From Acheta domesticus (Eukaryota > Arthropoda > Insecta > Orthoptera > Gryllidae): DNA of 64,000 bases. The translations under genes and the position numbers were made by a program. Of this stretch, positions 46,471-56,500 are shown piece after piece (position 1 is the first letter of the stretch; the number at the start of each line of letters is the position of its first letter). Where the stretch lies: contig JAHLJT010000631.1 in assembly GCA_031308135.1 (NCBI GenBank), positions 195,352,685 to 195,416,684 of the forward strand. Direction: 5' to 3'. Below the pieces are notes generated by a model, which searched no databases, had not been told where the DNA came from, and saw nothing but the letters and a program-made list of their open reading frames with translations.

Positions 46471-47879
46471 TGTGTGTGTGTGTGTGTGTTCATGCGGCCG
46501 AGTTTATTGGAATTTTCTTCAGAAATGGGATATAAATATTGGTTTTCGAGAGCTTGTTTATTTTCCTTCTGTTTGCTTGTAGGATTTCGATTTGCTTGTC
46601 GATTACCAGGTGCAGAAATGGGTTCTGGAAGTGAACATTATTTAGATGATATCTTTCCTAGTGTGGGAATTCAGATTTCAACGCTGCGGTAATGTAATTA
46701 GTTGTTCAACACCCAGGCTTCGATGGTTGAAATCTCACTCAATAACTAAATTAATTCTGCTATTTAATTAATAATCAATTTTAACTAGTAATTGAAACGA
46801 TCTGAATATAATGCTTATAAATATATGCTTCCAGTTTAATTTTCTACTTTGTAATGAATTTCTAAAGGACGTTTAAAAACATTATAGAATTTGTTACATT
46901 AATGGGCAACTGCAAGACCATTAAAGCATTTTCTCATCTGCTACTCTATTCTTTCTTCACTCTACGTACCTTCTTTCCTCTTTCTTACTTTTCTGTAAAC
47001 CGTTCCAATGGTTCTTTAACATTATTTCCGTTTCGAAAATTATTGCTTTGATTTTAGTATTTCAGGAAATTACGGTCTTCGTTTTTTTGTCGAAACAGTT
47101 CACTATTATTTTCATTTACTTTTTTCTCATTCATTTTTCTGTTGTGCGAGCATTGTCATTTTGTTTATAATACTTTCACTTTATTTCTTATTTTATCGCT
47201 GTAAGCTCTCGGTTTTAGCCGATCCATCATCCCGGCTTACTCCCTTCTCTGCAGGATTCCGGAGAATACCATTTTCCTTCCCAAATTCCTCATTATGCCT
47301 CTTTAACGTGGTTTCTTTGCTGCCACGGCTGCCAAAGTAGCTCATAAGCCCATCTCAGCTGCATTTATAGCTGAAGTGTAACGTATGTTCATCATGGATG
47401 TCCCTAGGCCGATTTTCATGGAGGGTAATTCTGGTAATGGAAGAAACAGTAACAGGTAATACTTAGTAGTTGGGATAGCTTCACCATGCCACAACACAAT
47501 CGTGCAAATATCGAAGACTGATGCGGGATCTGAAATCGCGCCCCAATGAGCCAAGAAAGCAGAGCGAATAATATAACAAAAATGATAGTAATAAATAATA
47601 ATAATAACAATAATAATAATTATTATGTATAATTGCTTTAATGCAAAATTTGTTTCTCCAGCCAAATGAAAGAGAATATTTTGTATACGGCAGCAAATCT
47701 TGCACAGTTCTCGGAGATTTCTTCTCATTCACGTTCTTCACAAGAGCAACTTATTGTAATTAGAGGGCACAAAAGAAGTGGCCTGTTGATGAACTAACAG
47801 CAATAAACGTCCATATTTTTCTTCGCCTTCTTTCCATTCTCCTCTGGAGCCATATTTTCGCCGTCAGGTCCTTACTTTT
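46471..47879. other. AT-rich spacer
   Basis: A (GT)n tract lies at 46,471-46,490 and an (AAT)n-like run at 47,588-47,625. Nothing else recognised. Confidence 0.5.
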
Positions 47880-48430
47880 CCAAGTCGTGCGTGCGTGCGC
47901 GCGCGCGCGCTGTGCCTGCATGCTTGTGCGAGTGTTTGCGTGTATGTGTGCATTTGAGCGCGCGCGCGTGCCGTGTATGAGCGCGTGGGTATGAGAGGAT
48001 GGCTCGTATCGCCGTCGGACGGCGAGCGGGCGGCGGGCGGCGGGCGGCGGGCGGCGGGCGGCGGGCGGCGGGCGGCGGGCGGCGGGCGGCGGGCGGCGGG
48101 CGGCGGGCGGCGGGCGGCGGGCGGCGGGCGGCGGGCGGCGGGCGGCGGGCGGCGGGCGGCGGGCGGCGGGCGGCGGGCGGCGGGCAGCGGGCGGCGGGCG
48201 GCGCGACGTAGCTGCGCCGGGCGGGAGGCGATCGAGTGTGAAACGATCCGAGGCGACAGTGGGATCGAGAGCCTTGTGTGCGTGGACAGGAGAGCCCTCC
48301 ATTTCTTATCTCCTCCAGTCTATATTGCTTTCTTTTCGGGCCGCTCCGCTGCTGCAGCCGGCAGTTGGAGCTTACGTCTGTGGAGCGACCGTAGGGGCTG
48401 CTTACGCGGCGAGATACGGGGGCGATTCAT
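47880..48430. other. CpG/CG-repeat island
   Basis: GCGCGC and GTGCGTG words at 47,885-47,975 precede the 7-bp array. CpG-rich unique sequence continues to about 48,430. Confidence 0.6.
48028..48202. repeat. 7-bp minisatellite (GGGCGGC)x25
   Basis: Exactly 25 units in register. The only visible variant is GGGCAGC at unit 23 (48,182-48,188). The RAAGGG-type peptides in all frames are repeat products. Confidence 0.97.
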
Positions 48431-49254
48431 GTTTGTTGTGGGATTAGGAAGAGGATTACTGCGCTATTTTTTTTCTTTGACAGCCACGATATATTATTTC
48501 ATGCTGTTGGTAATTAGGTTTATTTTACTGTAATATGTCGCCATTGTGAAGAATATATTTCATTCGTAGGACAATCCATTTTCATGGCCTGCTATAGAAA
48601 GATTAGTTCTTTAATTATTGTTGAAAAAATTATGAAAAGGAATTATTGCTGTTATTTGCTTTTAATTTTCAGTGCTTTCTTACGAATGTTTTTAAACTAT
48701 ACGAAATCCATTAAACAAAAAGATATGTGGCAAAGACAATGTTCCTTTATATTCTCGCCTTCGTCTCTTAAACCGTATTTACTATTTGAGAGCTTGTTTC
48801 AATCAATACATGCCGTTTGAAACGCAAAATAGTTTTATTACTTTGAACATCATTGCCAAATACATCAACATTTTAGCAAGATTTTAAGAAAAAAATGTTT
48901 TAAATAAAATAACTTGGTTGGAATTGGTGTTTATGCTTGCGCTAGTTTGCTGTTATTTCCCCTCAAAAATACTTATTATCTAAAATCGTATATATCAAAA
49001 AAATCCATTAACATAAATAATATTATTAAATACATAATTTATTCTTTCAAAAGGAATTAAACACTGAGTGGGAGGTTTGTAAAATACCGTTCAATTTACT
49101 CCTGACTGAAGTAACAGCACGAAACAAGATCTTACAAGTTGTGTCCTATTTGGTTTGTTTGTGTTTCTATTAGTTGGTACCCGTGTCGTCGCGTACAGGG
49201 TGCAGCACTTTACAGTCCATGCGCTCCGTCTCCCCATTAGCTGTCGCGGCGCCT
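48431..49254. other. AT-rich spacer and unique flank of the large satellite
   Basis: Nothing recognised. 49,090-49,254 is balanced unique sequence suitable as an anchor for the array. Confidence 0.5.
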
Positions 49255-49423
49255 CGCCCCGGGCGGAGGGCGCGGGCGGAGGGCGCGGGCGGAGGGCGCG
49301 GGCGGAGGGCGCGGGCGGAGGGCGCGGGCGGAGGGCGCGGGCGGAGAGCGCGGGCGGAGGGCGCGGGCGGAGGGCGCGGGCGGAGGGGGCGGGCGGAGGG
49401 CGCGGGCGGAGGGCGCGGGCGGA

Positions 49424-49470
<47 letters not shown>

Positions 49471-50520
49471 GAGGGCGCGGGCGGAGGGGGCGGGCGGAGG
49501 GGGCGGGCGGAGGGCGCGGGCGGAGGGAGCGGCGGGGGGCGCGGGCGGAGGGCGCGGGCGGAGGGCGCGGGCGGAGGGCGCGGGCGGAGGGCGCGGGCGG
49601 CGGGCGCGGGCGGCGGGCGCGGGCGGAGGGCGCGGGCGGAGGGCGCGGGCGGAGGGGGCGGGCGGAGGGAGCGGCGGGGGGCGCGGGCGGAGGGCGCGGG
49701 CGGCGGGCGCGGGCGGCGGGCGCGGGCGGAGGGCGCGGGCGGAGGGCGCGGGCGGAGGGGGCGGGCGGAGGGGGCGGGCGGAGGGCGCGGGCGGAGGGAG
49801 CGGCGGGGGGCGCGGGCGGAGGGCGCGGGCGGAGGGCGCGGGCGGAGGGCGCGGGCGGAGGGCGCGGGCGGCGGGCGCGGGCGGCGGGCGCGGGCGGAGG
49901 GCGCGGGCGGAGGGCGCGGGCGGAGGGGGCGGGCGGAGGGAGCGGCGGGGGGCGCGGGCGGAGGGCGCGGGCGGCGGGCGCGGGCGGCGGGCGCGGGCGG
50001 AGGGCGCGGGCGGAGGGCGCGGGCGGAGGGGGCGGGCGGAGGGGGCGGGCGGAGGGCGCGGGCGGAGGGCGCGGGCGGAGGGCGCGGGCGGCGGGCGCGG
50101 GCGGCGGGCGCGGGCGGAGGGCGCGGGCGGAGGGCGCGGGCGGAGGGGGCGGGCGGAGGGCGCGGGCGGAGGGCGCGGGCGGAGGGCGCGGGCGGAGGGC
50201 GCGGGCGGAGGGCGCGGGCGGAGGGGGCGGGCGGAGGGAGCGGCGGGGGGCGCGGGCGGAGGGCGCGGGCGGCGGGCGCGGGCGGAGGGCGCGGGCGGCG
50301 GGCGCGGGCGGCGGGCGCGGGCGGAGGGCGCGGGCGGAGGGCGCGGGCGGAGGGCGCGGGCGGAGGGCGCGGGCGGCGGGCGCGGGCGGCGGGCGCGGGC
50401 GGAGGGCGCGGGCGGAGGGCGCGGGCGGAGGGCGCGGGCGGAGAGCGCGGGCGGAGGGCGCGGGCGGAGGGCGCGGGCGGAGGGGGCGGGCGGAGGGCGC
50501 GGGCGGAGGGCGCGGGCGGA

Positions 50521-50567
<47 letters not shown>

Positions 50568-51771
50568 GAGGGCGCGGGCGGAGGGGGCGGGCGGAGGGGG
50601 CGGGCGGAGGGCGCGGGCGGAGGGAGCGGCGGGGGGCGCGGGCGGAGGGCGCGGGCGGAGGGCGCGGGCGGAGGGCGCGGGCGGAGGGCGCGGGCGGCGG
50701 GCGCGGGCGGCGGGCGCGGGCGGAGGGCGCGGGCGGAGGGCGCGGGCGGAGGGGGCGGGCGGAGGGAGCGGCGGGGGGCGCGGGCGGAGGGCGCGGGCGG
50801 CGGGCGCGGGCGGCGGGCGCGGGCGGAGGGCGCGGGCGGAGGGCGCGGGCGGAGGGGGCGGGCGGAGGGGGCGGGCGGAGGGCGCGGGCGGAGGGAGCGG
50901 CGGGGGGCGCGGGCGGAGGGCGCGGGCGGAGGGCGCGGGCGGAGGGCGCGGGCGGAGGGCGCGGGCGGCGGGCGCGGGCGGCGGGCGCGGGCGGAGGGCG
51001 CGGGCGGAGGGCGCGGGCGGAGGGGGCGGGCGGAGGGAGCGGCGGGGGGCGCGGGCGGAGGGCGCGGGCGGCGGGCGCGGGCGGCGGGCGCGGGCGGAGG
51101 GCGCGGGCGGAGGGCGCGGGCGGAGGGGGCGGGCGGAGGGGGCGGGCGGAGGGCGCGGGCGGAGGGCGCGGGCGGAGGGCGCGGGCGGCGGGCGCGGGCG
51201 GCGGGCGCGGGCGGAGGGCGCGGGCGGAGGGCGCGGGCGGAGGGGGCGGGCGGAGGGCGCGGGCGGAGGGCGCGGGCGGAGGGCGCGGGCGGAGGGCGCG
51301 GGCGGAGGGCGCGGGCGGAGGGGGCGGGCGGAGGGAGCGGCGGGGGGCGCGGGCGGAGGGCGCGGGCGGCGGGCGCGGGCGGAGGGCGCGGGCGGCGGGC
51401 GCGGGCGGCGGGCGCGGGCGGAGGGCGCGGGCGGAGGGCGCGGGCGGAGGGCGCGGGCGGAGGGCGCGGGCGGCGGGCGCGGGCGGCGGGCGCGGGCGGA
51501 GGGCGCGGGCGGAGGGCGCGGGCGGAGGGGCGGGCGGAGGGAGCGGCGGGGGGCGCGGGCGGAGGGCGCGGGCGGCGGGCGCGGGCGGCGGGCGCGGGCG
51601 GAGGGCGCGGGCGGAGGGCGCGGGCGGAGGGGGCGGGCGGAGGGCGCGGGCGGAGGGCGCGGGCGGAGGGCGCGGGCGGAGGGCGCGGGCGGAGGGCGCG
51701 GGCGGAGGGCGCGGGCGGAGGGCGCGGGCGGAGGGCGCGGGCGGAGGGCGCGGGCGGAGGGCGCGGGCGGG
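49255..51771. repeat. 13-bp GC minisatellite (GGGCGGAGGGCGC) with higher-order structure
   Basis: About 190 units. Variants are GGGCGGCGGGCGC, GGGCGGAGGGGGC, a GGGAGCGGCGGGGGG form and a short run of the 6-bp module GGGCGC at 49,425-49,470 and 50,521-50,567. Landmarks recur at exactly 1,097 bp (for example GAGAG at 49,344 and 50,441), with a nested 271-bp period. The plus strand contains no T for 2,517 bases, so no frame on either strand can contain a stop; the 915-959 codon frames are artefacts. GGG runs spaced by 3-4 bases give very high G-quadruplex potential. Confidence 0.97.
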
Positions 51772-51859
51772 TACTCAGCGCGATTATTCCCGCTTCCGCC
51801 CCCGCCTCGTTCCCCTCCGCGAACGACACTGCGCTGCGCTGCTCTGCGGGCGACAGGGC

Positions 51860-52590
51860 TCGTGTTGTTTTGCACGCGCCATCGAAGCGCAGTGCCTGTT
51901 CCTGAAAGCACACACACCCCACGAGTACTTATTGCTCCGGGGTTGGCAACGCTGGCCGAAGACTGGCTCGGTACTCGGCTTCAAATTTGTTGCGAATTGT
52001 TGGAAATGGTTTTGTTTGAAAGTATTTTGAGAAGGGGCATTGTCTCTGTTTAGTTTTGTTACCAAAGTGTTTCTGAAAGTAAACACACACACCTCACGTA
52101 AACTTGTAGCTTGAAGGTTGGCAATGATGGGCCAAGTTTATGATGGTACTAGTTTTCAAATGGTTTAGAAATTGTTTAAAAACGATTTGTAATTTCAAAA
52201 TTGACAGCGGGTTTTTTTCGTTTTACTCAAGGCTTCGAAGCGTAGAGTCCGTATTTGAATATATGTCTTAAAGCAACTTATGGCACTACGGTAGTAATGA
52301 TGTCCGAAGACTATAAAGAATTTTTTACTAAATTTATTATATTGACAATGTCCTTGTTTTGCACGAGGAGTGTAACACCACGTGTGTTTATTGTTCCAGT
52401 GTTGGCAATTCTGGTCAACTGTGTTGCTTCCCGACTTCAAATTTGTTGCGAATTGTACGAAATGGTCTCACTTTTGAAAAATTGGCATTGCCCTGTTCAT
52501 TTTTTGTTACCGAAGTGTTTCTGAAAGCAAACACTCTCCTCTTAAGTACTTGTTGCTTAAAGGTTGGCAGTGGTAACACTACTAGTTTAA
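51860..52590. repeat. Diverged dimeric tandem repeat, period about 445 bp
   Basis: GTTTCTGAAAG..AACACAC, GGTTGGCAA and CTTCAAATTTGTTGCGAATTG recur. 51,895 matches 52,345, 51,980 matches 52,430, and 52,069 matches 52,513. Within each period two shorter related segments are about 170 bp apart. Unrelated to the GC array next to it. Confidence 0.8.
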
Positions 52591-53559
52591 ACTAATATTA
52601 ATCCGTAAACATGACTTTAAATCTTAAAATGTTATTCAAACTGGCTTTTTAAGGCTATGTTGGCTTTTTAAGGCTATGTATTATACCACAATTTAAATAA
52701 CTCTCAGATCAATAATTAATTGTTGAAATTATTCAAGAAGCATCTTTCAAATATTTTTCACGGAAGGAAATAAACTGTTCGCTTTTTCTGGTACTATTAA
52801 AAAGGGAATTATTTTATTTTTTCTACTCATATCTTAAGAAATCATCACTCTACAATTTTAAAACATTCTAAGAGTGCAAAAGCAACTAAAATTATCTCAG
52901 TTCCATTTTCTTTTGAATCTACCTAGCCTGGGAAGTTCTACAATTTCTGAGATCTATTGAATTTTTCATGTTATAGTAACTTTCCAATGAATCTTAATCT
53001 GAATTTCTAATTATTCCATTAGTGAAACGCAAACACGTAATTCTACTATAATGTGTCATTTCCAGTGTCTAACTTTTGAGGCAAGAGCAATAATTAAATT
53101 AGAGAACATCACAATTTATCATATTCTTCGAAATTACAACGTTTCTGTAAACATGTCATGGCTTGCGTGAATGTAAACACTGAAATCCTAATTAATTATT
53201 ATTTTCTTGGAGTCATATTAACTTGTAAAGTTCTTAAATCTTAATGCAACCTCTAAACATTGGGCACGCAAACTTCGTGAACTTAATAGCTGTCATAATG
53301 TGCTCAGGTGTTATTCACCTTTATTATACTAAATTGTTTTAAAAAATATTACTTTATTCTATACAGATTTACACTGTATTTTGGACACTATTTACTAATA
53401 TTAAGAAACTCAACATTGCTATTAAAAATTTTACCTCAAAATTAGTAAATTTTACAAGCCATAGTGCCTAAAATTCAATTAAACAATTTTATATACAGTA
53501 AATATACGTTGCTATTGAAATCTGACAGTAACTGAATCAGTGCATTTCAATGAATTCTC
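52591..53559. other. AT-rich spacer
   Basis: An exact 19-bp tandem duplication, TGGCTTTTTAAGGCTATGT, lies at 52,642-52,660 and 52,661-52,679. Nothing else recognised. Confidence 0.5.
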
Positions 53560-53960
53560 CTTGCGTATTACCAATGACCTTTTCAATACTGCACGCAAGG
53601 TCGCAATTCATTGTGTGAAGTCTTGCCTCGCAGGACAGCCGACTCTCTGTTCGCTTGTCTGTTGTACGTTATGGCAGGAAGTAAGCTAGAAATCAAATAC
53701 AAACAACAGAAACGATGAAATTAACATAACGCTCGCAATAATACATCATTTCGATCCCAATGAATAATAACGCGTGTAATCCAGATAAAGGAGCGAATTA
53801 ACGATGATAAATTTCCCTTCGTCGGGGCGACGGGTCTAGCGTGACATCCATCCCCATTAAAGCTATTGCATCCTCGTCTGGTGGCGTTGGTGGGCTCTGC
53901 AGTCGACCCGGCGATCAAACGCGACAGCCGTCAACAGCTGGAGGATTCTACACTCACGCC
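53560..53960. other. Balanced-composition island, possible conserved non-coding element
   Basis: It stands out from AT-rich flanks without CpG-repeat character. It holds AATGACCTTTTC and CGCAAGGTCGCA (nuclear-receptor half-sites in opposite orientation at about 53,573 and 53,596), and ACGATGATAAATTT and GTAATCCAGATAAAG words. The 65-codon minus frame (53,721-53,918) is not convincing as protein. Confidence 0.35.
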
Positions 53961-55500
53961 GAGGGATTTGTATAAAGTTGCTTTCCTCATATAAATGGTT
54001 TTAAATGGTTATGGAAGTATTGATTTTTCTATATTCGCAAGTGAAACTAATGTTTGCTATAAAAGGTTTCTCCTTTATTGTTTTTGAAAATAGACACTAT
54101 AAATTCTACTGACTATCATATGTGACAAATAGATTGAACCAGTCTGCTTTCAAAGTTATTTCTATGTGCCCAAGAAAAAAGTGACACAAGAGTTTCGTTA
54201 ACACTTAATTACAGGGTCGAAAGTTCAATGCAGCCCTCCTTGAGAACAGAGATCGTAAAATGGTTTCATTATTGTGATACGTAGTTCATGTAGATAAGCG
54301 CTGTTCCTTTCTTTAGTTTGATTTATAATAGGCCAATAAAATAAGTGGTCTTGAGAAGATACGTCGTTAAAGGAACGCACCGAATATTATTGATTGTGTT
54401 GTAAATCTTAAAAAATATTTAGTATTATATATTATTTTACATTGTACAAATATTATTACAGAATATTATTTAACTTCATGAATTATTTGAGAAAAACACA
54501 CGTATGATTAAATTGGATCAGAATAGACAGGATTTATATGAAATCTAATGCAGATCCTCGACACCCTATGTCTTCCAAAATGGCGGGCCTTACATTAGTT
54601 TCCCATCACTTCCTTTGTGGTGGCCCTACTTTAATTACGTTGTCATTTTAGTAATCTACTCGTGAATTTCGTGACTCATCGATCCCATACTTTCAACATA
54701 ATCATACCTTCTTGAATCATAATTATACTTTATACCTTCAAAAATCATTTCACATTTCTTGTATTAAAAATAATTGAAAAGTTTGCTGTTGAGTCAAAAT
54801 AAACCGACCATTTCCACATGAACAGAGAGTAAGCACTCAATACTTTTTGCACTCTCACACAGTAGTTTAAACACCCATTTAAAGTATTTTTAATATCGTA
54901 AATTATTGTAAATTTATAACGGGTCACCTCATGTTTAAGTAGAAAAGTACAAAAAATATACATTGTTCCAACTGCTGACCACCCAACTTGAACCTCTCGT
55001 AGTTTTTTTACACAAATTCAGTATATTTAAGTTAGATTAATTGAAAATTTGGTGGGTATGAAATTCCTTCCCTTTTTTATTGATAATGTTATTCATGATA
55101 CTACCAAATACTGTAGGTATCAATAATCTGTGCTCCAAAATTTAACTTACCTATTTAAATTGCACTTACATTGAATAAATTAAATACATTTAACAGTACA
55201 AAAACATAGAAATTAACGGAACTTTTGTTTATTACGTTAATGCGACATACCATATAACAGGATAACGTTAAAAAACCTACGTCCTTACAGTAAAATAATA
55301 GAGACGGATTGTTAATCATACGCGATTGAAAATCCTGATCTCTTGTGAGCAAACCAATCGTTCTTTCCAGACTGCAATGTAGGTCGAATTGTGATCAGCA
55401 CGCGTTGGGGAATGGATGCGACAAACTCATCTGTGCTCCAGCTCTGCTCTTACGCTACGGAAAACAGAAACAGGAACGATAATTATGAGCTGTCCTTGTT
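53961..55500. other. AT-rich spacer
   Basis: Nothing recognised. Confidence 0.5.
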
Positions 55501-55852
55501 AGGAGTTTATAAATCGACAGTTATGCCGTGTGTCGTCCGGTGCTCAGCCAGACTGGTCTCTCAACATGTGTGGTAATGTAGTGTGAGTAGAAGAATGTGT
55601 ATGTGAGCGATGAGGATAGGACAAAGAAGAGGAAGAAGAGGTCGCGCGCGGTCCTTAGCCCATTGGTTCGGGTATTGTTCCTGCATTCACCTGGCATTGA
55701 TCGAAGAAACCACGGAAAACTACCGAGCAGAGCAGCCGGCCACTAGAATTCTCCTCCTGACAGCAGATGAAGTCGACGAAGTTACTAGGACCTTCCGGTC
55801 AGAGACACTGCAGTGACATCAGCTGACGTTTCATGAGTCACCTCAGTCGGTG
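55501..55852 (-). mobile_element. SINE family A copy 9, 3'-truncated, B box deleted
   Basis: The head (GGTGACTCATGAAACGTCAGC, reversed) and body match from the tRNA-like start to the ACACATGTTGAGAGACC block. The 3' third is missing. The B box segment is replaced by a short unrelated stretch. The head abuts the 16-bp VNTR region. Confidence 0.85.
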
Positions 55853-55893
55853 TGCGTTCAGCGAAGACGTCCACACGCACTTCCACCACCGGC

Positions 55894-56195
55894 GCACGAG
55901 TGCCAGAGTGCGGGCGTGAGCATGTGCGAGCGTGCGCGATTGCGAGCGAGCGCGATTGCGAGCGTGCGCGTTTGCGAGCGTGCGCGATTGCGAGCGTGCG
56001 CGATTGCGAGCGTGCGCGATTGCGAGCGTGCGCGATTGCGAGCGTGCGCGATTGCGAGCGTGCGCGATTGCGAGCGTGCGCGATTGCGAGCGTGCGCGAT
56101 TGCGAGCGTGCGCGATTGCGAGCGTGCGCGATTGCGAGCGTGCGCGATTGCGAGCGTGCACGAGTGCGAATGCGCACGAGTGCCAGAGTGCGAGC
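55894..56195. repeat. 16-bp minisatellite (TGCGAGCGTGCGCGAT)n
   Basis: About sixteen units from 55,925 to 56,180, most identical. Edge units are variants. The GCACGAGTGCCAGAGTGCG word occurs on both sides (about 55,894 and 56,174), so the array expanded between two related copies. Cysteine/arginine-repeat ORFs are artefacts. Confidence 0.96.
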
Positions 56196-56500
56196 GGTCG
56201 AGCGGGCGTAAATGTTGCCAACTCGACGTTTCGAATCAGTATTCCCGGCCGCCGCGGCGCACGCACCCGGCGCGTCGTAATTAATGTTGCCAACTCGATT
56301 TGGGACGTCGATGCCTCGCTGGCCGCGCGGGCGGACGTCCGCTGCGCCGGGGGCGAAAGAGCGTGGCGGCGGACTTATTCGAGGGCGAGAGGCGAGGGGC
56401 GTCGGCCAATCGGAAGAGCAGAGAAGAGAAGGAGGGGGAAACGCTGGATGGACCGAATGCTGAAATGCAAGTTGAGCAGTAGGTAGAGTGGTTAAAAGAG
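56196..56500. other. CpG island with 16-bp direct repeat
   Basis: AATGTTGCCAACTCGA occurs at about 56,211 and 56,282, flanking 55 bp of CpG-rich DNA. CpG-dense DNA continues to about 56,430. Confidence 0.55.

Noticed and set aside
45571..46535. Long Pro/Ser/Leu ORFs
   Set aside because: The plus strand is G-poor and C/T-rich, which removes most stops; no domain seen.
47760..48533. Arg/Pro and Gly/Ala ORFs
   Set aside because: Encoded by the 7-bp minisatellite in all frames.
49091..52053. Four overlapping ORFs of 915-959 codons on both strands
   Set aside because: They exist only because the array has no T on the plus strand. All read the same 13-residue repeat and no signal supports translation.
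55785..56486. Cys/Arg/Ala repeat ORFs
   Set aside because: Encoded by the 16-bp minisatellite.
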